DNA from: Pseudomonas sp. NC02
GTDB taxonomy: Bacteria; Pseudomonadota; Gammaproteobacteria; Pseudomonadales; Pseudomonadaceae
DNA: 64,000 nt
Reading direction: 5' to 3'
Assembly (NCBI RefSeq): GCF_002874965.1
Contig: NZ_CP025624.1
Location: 1,426,001-1,490,000, forward strand
Below are positions 1 through 8,890 of this stretch, one piece after another. A program made the translations under genes and the position numbers. Each line of letters starts with the position of its first letter. Positions within the stretch are counted from its first letter, which is position 1. The notes beneath the pieces are model-generated. The model made no database searches. It had not been told where the DNA came from and worked only from the letters and a program-made list of their open reading frames with translations.

Positions 1-1
1 C

Positions 2-1732
2 GCGCCGGTACTCAAGGCTACCTACAGCGATCTGGTGGACGCCTATGGGCAGTCCACCCGCGCCCGGTGGCCGGAGAAAGTCAGCAGCGACGAGCAGTTG
101 AGGGCCGCAGCGGTCAAGGAACAGCAACAGCTCAAGGGCTGGCTGGCCGAGCGCGACAAGGCCTCCCTGGACAAATTCGGCGGCTGGAACAAGGGCCCGG
201 CCTTTGACGCCAGCGGCTTCTTCCGCACCGAGAAGCGCGACGGGCGCTGGTACCTGGTGACACCGGAAGGCCATCCGTTCTACTCCCTGGGCGTCAACAC
301 CGTCGCCCCGGACAACAGCCAGACCTACGTGGCGGGCCGCGAATGGATGTTTGCCGCGCTGCCCAAGGCCGGCGAGCCTTTCGACAAATACTACGGCAGC
401 GGTGACAGCCGCAGCGGCAATGGTGCCGATCAGGGGCGCAGCTTTAATGTCGGCCGCTGGTACGACTTCTATGGCGCCAACCTGCAGCGTACCTATGGCC
501 AGCCGTGCGTGCCGCCGGCACCTTGTGCTCCGGAAGGTTTCGACCAGAAACGCTGGGTCAGCCACACCCTCGACCGCCTGCGGGCCTGGGGTTTCAATAC
601 TGTCGGCAACTGGAGTGCGCCGCAGCTGGCGACCGCCGACCGCGTGCCTTACACCTTGCCACTGTCGATCGTCGGTGATTACGCGAGCATCAGCACCGGC
701 ACCGATTGGTGGGGCGGCATGCCCGACCCGTTCGACCCGCGCTTCGCCATGGCCACCGAGCGTGCGGTGGCAATTGCCGCCCGTGACCATCGCGACGACC
801 CGTGGCTGATCGGCTTCTTTGCCGACAACGAACTGGCCTGGGCCGGTCCCGGTGATGATGCGAAATCCCGCTACGCCCTGGCCTACGGCACCCTGCGCAT
901 GACCACCGACGTGCCGGCCAAGCGCGCGTTTCTCAAGCAATTGCGCGACAAGTACCGCAACCAGGAGGGGCTTTCCAGGGCCTGGGGCATCGAGCTGCCC
1001 GCCTGGGAACTGATGGAAGACCCGGGCTTTGTGCCGCCAATGCCAAGCCCGGAGCACCCGGAAATCGAAGCGGACTTCAAGTACTTCCAGAAGACCTTTG
1101 CCGAGGCCTACTTCAAGACCATCTCCGATGCATTGAAATGGCATGCGCCCAACCAGCTGTTGCTGGGTGGCCGATACGCGGTCAGCACGCCGGAAGCGGT
1201 GGCGTCCTGCGCGCAGTATTGCGATGTGCTGAGCTTCAACATGTACACCCTCAAGCCTCAGGACGGCTACGACTTTGCGGCCCTGCGGACGTTGGACAAG
1301 CCGGTGCTGATCACCGAATTCAACTTCGGCTCGGCGGACCGCGGCCCGTTCTGGGGCGGCGTGACGCAGTTGGCTCGGGAAGAGGATCGTGGGGTTGCCT
1401 ACGCCAACTTCCTGAAGCAGGCCATGGCCGAACCGTCGATTGTCGGCGTGCATTGGTTCCAGTACCTGGACCAGCCGGTTACCGGCCGTTTGCTTGACGG
1501 CGAAAACGGCCACTTCGGCCTGGTCGGCATCACCGATGTGCCGTTCCAGGGGTTTGTCGACAGTGTGCGCAAAAGTAACCTGGCTGCCGTCGATCAGCTG
1601 GGCAAGGAGGCCGAAAAGGCCAAGGCTGCCGCAGCGGTCCACGCCGGTGAGGGCGGCAAGCCCGGGCGTGAAGGCAATGCAGCAGCGCCGGGTGCAGAGC
1701 ATTCCGGCGGGCATTCCGGCAAAGGTCATTGA
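2..1732 (+). CDS. Agarase-like glycoside hydrolase (5' end outside window)
   Basis: The frame is open to the left edge, so the true start and any signal peptide lie upstream. The protein looks like a clan GH-A (beta/alpha)8 hydrolase of the kind annotated as beta-agarase in Pseudomonas. A motif FFADNELAW (Asn-Glu about residue 265 counting from the GTG at 35) fits the acid/base Glu, and LITEFNFGSADRG near residue 425 fits the nucleophile Glu. An early GRWYLVTPEGHPFYSLGVN stretch is typical of this family. After about residue 525 the chain becomes a low-complexity Ala/Gly/Lys tail ending in a His-rich segment, which is unusual. The substrate cannot be read from sequence; agarose is only the family label. 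Confidence 0.8.
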   Translation, partial: APVLKATYSDLVDAYGQSTRARWPEKVSSDEQLRAAAVKEQQQLKGWLAERDKASLDKFGGWNKGPAFDASGFFRTEKRDGRWYLVTPEGHPFYSLGVNTVAPDNSQTYVAGREWMFAALPKAGEPFDKYYGSGDSRSGNGADQGRSFNVGRWYDFYGANLQRTYGQPCVPPAPCAPEGFDQKRWVSHTLDRLRAWGFNTVGNWSAPQLATADRVPYTLPLSIVGDYASISTGTDWWGGMPDPFDPRFAMATERAVAIAARDHRDDPWLIGFFADNELAWAGPGDDAKSRYALAYGTLRMTTDVPAKRAFLKQLRDKYRNQEGLSRAWGIELPAWELMEDPGFVPPMPSPEHPEIEADFKYFQKTFAEAYFKTISDALKWHAPNQLLLGGRYAVSTPEAVASCAQYCDVLSFNMYTLKPQDGYDFAALRTLDKPVLITEFNFGSADRGPFWGGVTQLAREEDRGVAYANFLKQAMAEPSIVGVHWFQYLDQPVTGRLLDGENGHFGLVGITDVPFQGFVDSVRKSNLAAVDQLGKEAEKAKAAAAVHAGEGGKPGREGNAAAPGAEHSGGHSGKGH

Positions 1733-1824
1733 TGGGGGCTGATCGACGAGAGCGGGTTCACAAATCGCTCAATGGCTGGAACAATGTCGGCCACTTTCTG
1801 TAGTACTTTTCCAAGGGGGCTTAG

Positions 1825-2970
1825 GTGCAGATTCAGGGTCATTACGAGCTTCAATTCGAAGCGGTGCGTGAAGCCTTCGCCGCGCTGTTCGACGACCCTC
1901 AGGAACGTGGTGCCGCGCTGTGCATCCAGATTGGCGGCGAAACCGTCGTCGACTTGTGGGCCGGTACCGCCGACAAGGACGGTGCCGAGGCCTGGCAAAG
2001 CGACACCATTGCCAACCTGTTCTCCTGCACCAAGACCTTTACGGCTGTCACGGCGCTGCAACTGGTGGCCGAAGGCAAGTTGCAGCTGGATGCGCCGGTC
2101 GCCAAGTACTGGCCGGAGTTTGCTGCCGCGGGCAAGGAAGCCATCACCCTGCGCCATCTGCTCTGCCACCAGGCCGGGTTGCCGGCCCTGCGTGAAACGC
2201 TGCCCGCCGAAGCCCTGTACGACTGGCAGATGATGGTCGACGCCCTCGCCGCCGAAGCGCCATGGTGGAAGCTCGGGGAAGGGCACGGTTATGCGGCGAT
2301 TACCTATGGTTGGCTGGTGGGCGAGTTGCTGCGCCGCGCCGACGGTCGTGGGCCAGGCGAGTCCATCGTGGCCCGGGTTGCACGGCCACTGGGCCTGGAT
2401 TTTCATGTGGGGTTGGCAGATGAAGAGTTTTATCGAGTTGCCCATATAGCCCGAGGCAAGGGCAATGTTGGCGATGAGGCGGCACAACGTTTACTTCAAG
2501 TAACGATGCGCGAGCCGACGGCGATGACTACCCGTGCATTTACCAATCCACCGTCTATTCTGACCAGCACTAATAAACCCGAATGGCGGCGTATGCAGCA
2601 GCCAGCGGCAAATGGTCACGGTAATGCGCGAAGTCTGGCGGGTTTTTATAGTGGGCTGCTCGACGGTAGTTTGCTGGAAGCCGATATGCTCGAAGAGTTG
2701 ACCCGCGAACACAGTATCGGCCCGGATAAAACCTTATTGACACAAACCCGGTTCGGGCTGGGTTGCATGTTGGATCAACCGCACGTGCCAAACGCCACGT
2801 TCGGCCTTGGCCCACGGGCCTTTGGGCATCCCGGGGCCGGTGGTTCGGTGGGGTTTGCCGATCCGGAACATGATGTAGCCTTTGGTTTTGTGACCAATAC
2901 ATTGGGCCCTTATGTACTTATGGACCCGCGGGCGCAAAAGTTGGTAAGAATATTGGCCGGTTGTCTGTAA
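1825..2970 (+). CDS. Serine hydrolase, beta-lactamase/EstB family
   Basis: A 381-residue protein of the class C beta-lactamase fold that contains cytoplasmic esterases such as EstB. The nucleophile motif is SCTK (Ser67, Lys70), the second catalytic motif is YGW at 161-163, and a GHPGAGGS stretch lies where the third (KTG/HxG-type) motif is expected. There is no signal peptide, which argues for an intracellular esterase or amidase and against a periplasmic beta-lactamase. The start is GTG with AGGGGG about 8 bases upstream. The second half of the gene has visibly more A/T than its surroundings. The substrate is unknown. Confidence 0.85.
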   Translation: MQIQGHYELQFEAVREAFAALFDDPQERGAALCIQIGGETVVDLWAGTADKDGAEAWQSDTIANLFSCTKTFTAVTALQLVAEGKLQLDAPVAKYWPEFAAAGKEAITLRHLLCHQAGLPALRETLPAEALYDWQMMVDALAAEAPWWKLGEGHGYAAITYGWLVGELLRRADGRGPGESIVARVARPLGLDFHVGLADEEFYRVAHIARGKGNVGDEAAQRLLQVTMREPTAMTTRAFTNPPSILTSTNKPEWRRMQQPAANGHGNARSLAGFYSGLLDGSLLEADMLEELTREHSIGPDKTLLTQTRFGLGCMLDQPHVPNATFGLGPRAFGHPGAGGSVGFADPEHDVAFGFVTNTLGPYVLMDPRAQKLVRILAGCL

Positions 2971-3112
2971 ATAGCTTGCTGTCTTGCGTTTTTTTGTTAC
3001 AAAGGCACATACAAAAAGACGCTAAGCGAAATGTTGTAACTTTAATGTTCCAGAAGCGTCTGTTTAACGGGTCATTCAGGCCCCTGATTTTTTCTCATTT
3101 TGTGGATATCTC

Positions 3113-4270
3113 ATGTTATCGAACAAGTCCTTGGCACTGGCGCTATGCCTCACTATTACTGGCTGTGCACAAACCCCACAAAATGATGCCGAGGGCGGGC
3201 ATTGGTGGTCATTTGGCTCCGATAAGGCTGCTACCAAGGACGCAGTGAGCCAGGCCGACACCAAACCGGATGCCAAGCCGGCGGTCGCGGCCAAGGCGCC
3301 AGCGCCGGTAGCACCCGCTGCTGCACCTGCACCGGTTGCGAAGGCGGATACCGGCTCCAGCTGGTGGCCGTTCTCGTCGAAAGCCGACGACGCCAAGGCA
3401 GACCTGAAGGCCGACCTCAAGGCGGCAACGCCTGCCTCCGGCGCCCCGGCTGATGCACCGGCCGCTGCACCTGCCGTTGCCAAGACGGATACCGATACCA
3501 AATGGTGGTGGCCGTTCGAAAGCAAGCCAAAGCCATTGGCCAAGGTCGACGTCGCCAACATCCCGATGCCTGATCCAAAAATCACCCAGGCCTGGCTGGA
3601 CGACTACGAGCCACGCCTGCGTCTCGCGATCAAGGACAGCAACCTGCAACTGGAACGCCGCGACAACGTATTGGTGGTGATTGCTCCGGTTGACGGCTCC
3701 TACAACCCGAAACGCCCGGCGATGTTGCTGCCGGTGACCCTGGGTCCGTTCACCCGTGTTGCCAAGGCCGTTGAAGGCGATCCGAAAACTGCCGTACTGG
3801 TCCTGGGCCATGTAGATACCTCGGGTGCCGAGCCGGTGAGCCAGGCCCTGACCAAGGAACGTGCACAGTCCATCGCTTCGATCTTCAGCCTCAGCGGCCT
3901 GAAGCAGGACCGCCTGATGCTGCGTGGCATGGGCGACCTGATGCCGCGTGCCGCCAACGACAGCAACCAGGGCCGCGCCCTGAACCGTCGCATGGAAATC
4001 ATGTTCACCCAGCGCACCACCATGCTGGCCCTGTTGAGCAAGTACAATTCGGCCAACCCGCCGAAGGCTGAAATGGTCGCTGTGCAGGACGTTCCTGCTC
4101 CAGCCGCTGCTCCGGTCAAAAAAGCTGCCGCTCCGGCGAAAAAAACCGTCGCCAAGAAAGCTGCCGCCAAGCCGGCTGCCAAAAAGGCCCCGGCCAAGCC
4201 TGCTGCTAAAAAGCCAGCACCTGCCAAGGCCGCCGCTCCAGCTGCTACCAACGACCAGGCGAAGAACTGA
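3113..4270 (+). CDS. OmpA-type lipoprotein with W-rich repeats and Lys/Ala tail
   Basis: A 385-residue envelope protein. A lipoprotein signal ends at Cys18 (TITGC). An Ala/Pro/Lys-rich linker follows and carries three aromatic clusters: WWSF at 31-34, WWPF at 84-87 and WWWPF at 131-135. Residues about 205-300 resemble the peptidoglycan-binding OmpA C-terminal domain (GHVDTSG, then NDSNQGRALNRRMEI). Residues 326-378 are a lysine/alanine/proline repeat like the tails of AlgP or histone-H1-like proteins, which is odd for an envelope protein. pdxH starts 27 bases downstream, so the two may be co-transcribed. The OmpA domain is well supported; the roles of the linker and tail are unknown. Confidence 0.8.
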   Translation: MLSNKSLALALCLTITGCAQTPQNDAEGGHWWSFGSDKAATKDAVSQADTKPDAKPAVAAKAPAPVAPAAAPAPVAKADTGSSWWPFSSKADDAKADLKADLKAATPASGAPADAPAAAPAVAKTDTDTKWWWPFESKPKPLAKVDVANIPMPDPKITQAWLDDYEPRLRLAIKDSNLQLERRDNVLVVIAPVDGSYNPKRPAMLLPVTLGPFTRVAKAVEGDPKTAVLVLGHVDTSGAEPVSQALTKERAQSIASIFSLSGLKQDRLMLRGMGDLMPRAANDSNQGRALNRRMEIMFTQRTTMLALLSKYNSANPPKAEMVAVQDVPAPAAAPVKKAAAPAKKTVAKKAAAKPAAKKAPAKPAAKKPAPAKAAAPAATNDQAKN

Positions 4271-4297
4271 TTATTTGAGCAAGAAGGATAAAGCCGC

Positions 4298-4945
4298 ATG
4301 ACCCAGGCACTGGCCGATATGCGCCGTGACTACACACGGGACGGTTTGAGCGAGGCCCAGGCCCCGGATGAACCGTTTGCCTTGTTCCACCAGTGGTTCG
4401 CCGACGCGGTGAAAACCGAACAGCCACCGGTGGAGGCCAATGCCATGACCCTGGCTACGGTGGACCAGGACGGTCGCCCGCACTGCCGGATCCTGCTGCT
4501 CAAAGGCCTGGATACACAGGGCTTTACCTTCTTCACCAATTATCAGAGCGCCAAGGGCGAACAACTCGCGGCGCGACCGTTTGCCGCCATGACCTTCTTC
4601 TGGCCGACCCTGGAGCGCCAGGTGCGCATAGAAGGTCGGGTGGTCAAGGTCTCGCCCGAGGAGTCGGATGCTTACTTCCAGGTCCGTCCCCTGGGTAGCC
4701 GCCTGGGTGCCTGGGCTTCACCGCAAAGCCGGGTAATCAGGGACCGCGAAGAGTTGCAGGCGCTGCTCAAGGCCACCGAACAACGCTTCAGCGATACCCA
4801 GCCTGATTGCCCCGAACATTGGGGTGGTTACCGCCTGCTGCCGGAGCGCATCGAGTTCTGGCAAGGCCGCGCGAGTCGTTTGCACGACCGCCTGAACTAC
4901 CGCTTGCAGGGGGCCGACTGGACCCGTGAGCGGCTGGCGCCCTGA
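4298..4945 (+). CDS. pdxH: Pyridoxamine/pyridoxine 5'-phosphate oxidase
   Basis: A 215-residue FMN enzyme of full family length. It oxidises PNP or PMP to pyridoxal 5'-phosphate, the last step of vitamin B6 synthesis and salvage, in the cytoplasm. The N-terminal segment [10 protein letters not shown], the FMN/substrate segments RILLLKGLD and [10 protein letters not shown], the [18 protein letters not shown] block and the closing DW..ERLAP are all characteristic. An AGAAGGA ribosome site precedes the ATG. It follows the OmpA-type lipoprotein gene at short distance. Confidence 0.97.
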   Translation: MTQALADMRRDYTRDGLSEAQAPDEPFALFHQWFADAVKTEQPPVEANAMTLATVDQDGRPHCRILLLKGLDTQGFTFFTNYQSAKGEQLAARPFAAMTFFWPTLERQVRIEGRVVKVSPEESDAYFQVRPLGSRLGAWASPQSRVIRDREELQALLKATEQRFSDTQPDCPEHWGGYRLLPERIEFWQGRASRLHDRLNYRLQGADWTRERLAP

Positions 4946-5226
4946 GCCCACCTTTCGTCACCTCGCCTGAATGTAGCGCTGCACGCCGAAGTCTCTAGTC
5001 AGAGGCCTTGGATGGGTAGCGCTGCGCTGCGTTATGCGGCCGTTAGCTACAATGATGACAGCGTCCATCAAGATCCTGAGGGAGGTGGGAACGCTACCGT
5101 TCGTCGAGTTTTTCGGTACAGGTTCTCTGTACTAAGGCTGAATGAAAACAATTTTCTGCCCGGCATGCCGTGACAGGCGGCAAGCCACAGCGGTTTAATG
5201 GATACCTGTCCTTTGGAGTTGATGCT

Positions 5227-5691
5227 ATGCGTAAGTCCGTTTTACTAGTTGCCTGCTTTACCACCCTGTCGCTGCTGCTGGGTGGCTGCGCCTCGAGTCT
5301 GACCGGCGACTCGTACTCCCGTGACGAAGCTCGTCGTGTACAGACTGTTCGCATGGGCACCATCGAATCCCTGCGTCCGGTGAAAATCGAAGGCACCAAG
5401 ACCCCAATCGGCGGCGCTGCGGGCGCAGTCATCGGCGGCGTTGGCGGCAGCGCCATCGGCGGCGGCCGTGGCAGCATCGTGACCGCCGTTATCGGCGCAG
5501 TCGCCGGCGGCCTGCTGGGCTCGGCCACCGAGGAAGGCCTGACCCGCACCCAGGGTGTTGAAATCACCGTCCGCGAAGATGATGGCAGCATGCGCGCCTA
5601 CGTCCAGGCGGTTCAAGAGAACGAAATCTTCCGCATCGGCGACCGCGTCCGCATCATGACGGTGGACGGAACCAGCCGCGTTACTCGCTAA
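5227..5691 (+). CDS. Glycine-zipper outer-membrane lipoprotein (SlyB / 17-kDa antigen type)
   Basis: A 154-residue lipoprotein. The chosen ATG gives a short signal peptide ending in LLLGGC and has a GGAG ribosome site. An upstream in-frame start at 5170 would place 19 hydrophilic residues before the signal, so it was rejected. Residues about 58-100 are a glycine-zipper 2TM domain (repeated GxxxG/GGxxG). The C-terminal part, about 110-154, is a small beta domain with RVRIMTVDGTSRV. Relatives are abundant envelope lipoproteins of the SlyB and Rickettsia 17-kDa group, often stress- or Mg-regulated. A strong terminator follows directly, so it is probably monocistronic. Confidence 0.88.
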   Translation: MRKSVLLVACFTTLSLLLGGCASSLTGDSYSRDEARRVQTVRMGTIESLRPVKIEGTKTPIGGAAGAVIGGVGGSAIGGGRGSIVTAVIGAVAGGLLGSATEEGLTRTQGVEITVREDDGSMRAYVQAVQENEIFRIGDRVRIMTVDGTSRVTR

Positions 5692-5711
5692 GGGTAAGGT
5701 TGCAGGAAAAG

Positions 5712-5746
5712 AAAAACCCCAACCGGGTGGCCGGTTGGGGTTTTTT
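5712..5746 (+). terminator. Rho-independent terminator of the glycine-zipper lipoprotein gene
   Basis: A near-perfect inverted repeat (AAACCCCAACCGG, short loop, CCGGTTGGGGTTT) ends in a run of six T, 20 bases after the stop codon. The A-run on the other side means it could also stop minus-strand transcripts leaving the immunity gene. Confidence 0.92.
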
Positions 5747-5768
5747 GTTGGACGTATGTTTTGCGGGA

Positions 5769-6104
5769 TCAGGTGAACATATGAATATCGTCAAGGGTGT
5801 CTTGTACGGCACCACTCAGAAACGGTGATTTTGTTTTTGCTTGTTGCAGTGCTGGCGAAATTTTCGCCATGTCAAGCTCACCGAAGCGTCGCGCGATGTG
5901 GCCTATCGCAATGATGGCAGCTGACGCGATGTTCTCGTCATCATTGCTCACATACCGGAGGCAGGTTTCTTGTGCCCACGTAGCGTCTGTCTCGTTGAGG
6001 CCAATGGATATCAGGGCTTCTGTGATCTTGTTTAGGTCGTTGGTGGCTAGAAGGCTTATAGCTTCATCGTGGCTCAAAGACGGGTCGTGATAACGCATAC
6101 TCAT
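5769..6104 (-). CDS. Probable immunity protein (HEAT-like) for the adjacent pyocin-domain toxin
   Basis: A 111-residue acidic, all-helical-looking protein with no signal peptide. The segment ASAAIIAIGHIARRFGEL resembles a HEAT-type helix pair, as seen in immunity proteins of polymorphic toxins, and the end (DTLDDIHMF) is also typical of that group. Its ATG overlaps the toxin stop by four bases (ATGA), and an AGGAGC ribosome site lies about 7 bases upstream inside the toxin gene, so the two are translationally coupled. Base composition is low-GC compared with the neighbours. The immunity role is inferred from position and size; the specific inhibitor fold is not proven. Confidence 0.75.
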   Translation of the reverse strand: MSMRYHDPSLSHDEAISLLATNDLNKITEALISIGLNETDATWAQETCLRYVSNDDENIASAAIIAIGHIARRFGELDMAKISPALQQAKTKSPFLSGAVQDTLDDIHMFT

Positions 6105-7330
6105 TTTTCAGCTCCTAGAATTTTTCCTTTTCGATCTGTTTTATTCGCTTTTATTAAAGCGTTTTTCATCTCTTGTCTTAACTCACTCCACCGCCTCACA
6201 TGACCGTGGTAAAGACCTTCTGAGGTGCGATCAATCACCACAAACTCGTTTGTGTGTGGGTCAATACCTATTCGTCTACGTGAATTTGGCGGATTCAGCT
6301 CCACTGAGTTGTTAAGAGCATCTAAGCCGTTAGTCGGCTTTTTGCTTTTGACAGAGCTATCTTTTTTTCCGTGATAGGGGGCGTCCTCATACTTCAGGCT
6401 TACAACGATATACAGAGGCCGAATGCCCGAATCCACCGGAAACACCAGAATGAAATCCCTGTATTCCGGCGGGTAAATCGGGTCAACGATGATGCTAGCG
6501 GCCTTCTCGGTCGGTGGGTACACCCAGATTTGCGGTGCCTGCGGCGCAGCTTCCAGCGCAGGAATACCGAGGGTGCCAGCGGGATCGATGGCAGGCGTCC
6601 AGATCAGCTCAATCCCGTCGCCCAAGTCCGCGACCTGATGTGTGCCTCGCAGCCCAAACTTCACGACATCGATCATTTCCCAGTCGCGATTTTTCCCTGT
6701 GTAGAAGGCGTATCCCTTGAGGGTGCCGTTAGCTAATTGCTCGACGTGCAGGCGAACCCGTGTACGCGCTCGTGGCATTGAGCGCAGTTGACGGTCGCTG
6801 TAGAGCGCGCTGTCGCCCAAGCTGGAGGGCCAGATAAGTGCTGCAATCCCAAGCATCAGGCCTGCGGCGACTGTTCCAGCACCGGCTGCGACGCTTGATG
6901 CCCCGCCGATCGCGGAACCGCCCAGTGCCAATGTTCCGAGCCCGGCCGGGAGGGCGCTGCCGCTGATCTTCTTGAGTGGCAGTAGCCCCTCACTGTCGGT
7001 TTCACGGCCACCAAGCAGCACGTGTTCGCCATAGTCCCCTATGCGATCAAGCGGTAAGTAACCGGACGGATTGTTGTAGTCGATGAGGGCGTCCGGCAGA
7101 TTGCAGGACTTTGCGAATACGCAGCCGACCATGGGCAATGGCGTTGGCGGCGGCTCCACTTTACGCCTGGCCTCGTAGGCTTCCTGGCGGGCAAGCATGG
7201 CTTCATATGCTTGCTGCCTGGCCTCACGCTCAGCCAACTCGCGCTCGTTCATGTTCTCGAGCCGTCGGTAACCGCCCGTGCCGGTCCCGTAGCATCGCCA
7301 GACTTGGGGTATATCCTTGTTGTTTGCCAT
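6101..7330 (-). CDS. S-type pyocin-domain toxin
   Basis: A 409-residue toxin. Residues 1-65 are charged and helical. A GCVFAKSC element lies near 70 and a Gly/Ala-rich hydrophobic stretch at about 135-170. Residues about 185-315 match the S-type pyocin domain (RTRVRLHVEQL, then IWVYPPTE..., then DFILVFPVDSG). The last 80 residues, after a Lys-rich linker, are a separate toxin module with RRIGIDPHTNEFVV and YHGHVRRW. That module looks like the C-terminal toxins of CDI/Rhs polymorphic proteins, probably a nuclease, but I cannot assign its family. No TonB box or receptor-binding region is visible, so delivery may be by T6SS instead of the colicin route. GC content falls toward the 3' end, suggesting module exchange. 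Confidence 0.85.
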   Translation of the reverse strand: MANNKDIPQVWRCYGTGTGGYRRLENMNERELAEREARQQAYEAMLARQEAYEARRKVEPPPTPLPMVGCVFAKSCNLPDALIDYNNPSGYLPLDRIGDYGEHVLLGGRETDSEGLLPLKKISGSALPAGLGTLALGGSAIGGASSVAAGAGTVAAGLMLGIAALIWPSSLGDSALYSDRQLRSMPRARTRVRLHVEQLANGTLKGYAFYTGKNRDWEMIDVVKFGLRGTHQVADLGDGIELIWTPAIDPAGTLGIPALEAAPQAPQIWVYPPTEKAASIIVDPIYPPEYRDFILVFPVDSGIRPLYIVVSLKYEDAPYHGKKDSSVKSKKPTNGLDALNNSVELNPPNSRRRIGIDPHTNEFVVIDRTSEGLYHGHVRRWSELRQEMKNALIKANKTDRKGKILGAEK

Positions 7331-7456
7331 CGTGCCCTCCTGGCGTGTTGCCTAACGACATCCAGCGTTGGAGCCGGGAGCATGACGTTATGGCAAGCAG
7401 CGGAGGGTGGATGTAGGACGGTTCTGTGAGATGGCGCCGAATGGGCCTAGAGGAGG

Positions 7457-7480
7457 TTGGAGCCGGCGAGCCGGCTCCAA
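7457..7480. other. Perfect GC-rich hairpin 3' of nhaA
   Basis: Ten-base arms TTGGAGCCGG/CCGGCTCCAA surround a CGAG loop, seven bases past the nhaA stop. No T-run follows in the nhaA direction, so it may act as an mRNA-stabilising or weak termination hairpin. Confidence 0.4.
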
Positions 7481-7486
7481 AAGCGG

Positions 7487-8674
7487 TTACGCCTGAACGA
7501 GCGCCTGCTTGCGACTGGCCATCGCCGTCACTGCATACCCGATCAGCGCCGCCAGTATCGACCCGGTCAGGATGCCCATCCGGTCCATACCCGCGTATTC
7601 ACTGCTGCCCGGCACAAACGCCAGGGAGCCGACAAACAGGCTCATGGTGAAGCCGATGCCGCACAGGACCGCCACGCCCAGCACCTGGCCCCAGTTGGCG
7701 CCGGCGGGCAGTGCGGCAAGGCCGGTTTTTACCATGACCCAGGTGAAACCCAGTACGCCAACGGTCTTACCCAGCAGCAGGCCGGCGGCGATGCCCATTG
7801 GCACGTGGTGGGTGAAGCTTTCCAGGTTGACGCCCACCAGCGAGACGCCGGCATTGGCAAAGGCAAACAGCGGCAGGATCGCGTAGGCCACCCAGGGATG
7901 CAGGGCGTGTTCCAGGGTCAGCAGCGGCGATGGCTCGGCGTTTTTGGTGCGCAGCGGGATGCAGAACGCCAATGTTACGCCCGCCAGGGTGGCGTGTACG
8001 CCGCTCTTGAGCACGCAGACCCACAGGATCAGCCCGACAATCATGTAGGGCCCCAGCTTGACGACACCCAGCCGGTTCATGGCTATCAAGGCGATCAGGC
8101 ATGCCGCTGCGCCGGCCAATGACGCCCCGGACAGGTCGGTGGAGTAGAAGATGGCGATCACGATGATTGCGCCAAGGTCGTCGATGATGGCCAGGGTCAT
8201 CAGGAACAGCTTCAGCGAAACCGGCACGCGCTTGCCCAGCAGGGCCAATACGCCCAGGGCGAAGGCAATGTCGGTGGCCATGGGGATTGCCCAGCCACCC
8301 AGGGCGGCCGGGTTGTCCTTGTTCAGCGCCCAATAGATCAGCGCCGGCACGACCATGCCGCCGATGGCTGCCGCTCCCGGCAGTACTACTTGCGAAGGCT
8401 TGGACAGTTGGCCGTCGAGCAACTCGCGTTTGACCTCAAGGCCGATCAGCAGGAAGAACAGGGCCATCAGGCCGTCGTTGATCCACAGCAGCGCCGGCTT
8501 GGCGATTTTCAGGGCGCCGATTTGTGCGACCACCGGCACGTCGAGAAAACTCGCGTAGAGGTGCGACAGCGGTGAGTTGTTGATGATCAGCGCCAAAGCG
8601 GCAGCAGCGATCAGGAGCAGACCGCTGGCGGCTTCCAGCTGGAAGAAACGGGTGAAAGTGCTACGCAGAGGCAA
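7487..8674 (-). CDS. nhaA: Na+/H+ antiporter NhaA
   Basis: A 395-residue inner-membrane antiporter with about 12 hydrophobic segments, the normal family length. The key Asp in ATDIAFALG (Asp135, equivalent to E. coli Asp133) and the ion-binding pair in LAIIDDLGA (Asp165-Asp166) are present. The start is taken as TTG at 8674 ([11 protein letters not shown]...), because GGAGAG sits six bases upstream. A TTG at 8692 would give six extra residues but has no ribosome site. It uses the proton gradient to expel Na+ and supports pH and salt homeostasis. It appears monocistronic, between the toxin module and a PLP enzyme. Confidence 0.95.
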   Translation of the reverse strand: MPLRSTFTRFFQLEAASGLLLIAAAALALIINNSPLSHLYASFLDVPVVAQIGALKIAKPALLWINDGLMALFFLLIGLEVKRELLDGQLSKPSQVVLPGAAAIGGMVVPALIYWALNKDNPAALGGWAIPMATDIAFALGVLALLGKRVPVSLKLFLMTLAIIDDLGAIIVIAIFYSTDLSGASLAGAAACLIALIAMNRLGVVKLGPYMIVGLILWVCVLKSGVHATLAGVTLAFCIPLRTKNAEPSPLLTLEHALHPWVAYAILPLFAFANAGVSLVGVNLESFTHHVPMGIAAGLLLGKTVGVLGFTWVMVKTGLAALPAGANWGQVLGVAVLCGIGFTMSLFVGSLAFVPGSSEYAGMDRMGILTGSILAALIGYAVTAMASRKQALVQA

Positions 8675-8890
8675 GGGATGCTCTCCAATCAAAGTTCAAT
8701 AGGTGGGTACCCTAACCCGTACCGTTAGTTGTTAAAACAAAAGTTATATTCTTATTTGTTATAAGGAATCGGTCTGATCACTTGCGCGCCAGACCCCGAA
8801 AATTGTGTGTCCAATTGAGTCATGACTGTATCTGTGTGGAGTGTAGGAAACATCCTAAGATCAGGTCTGAAATCCTTAGAGAAACCGATC

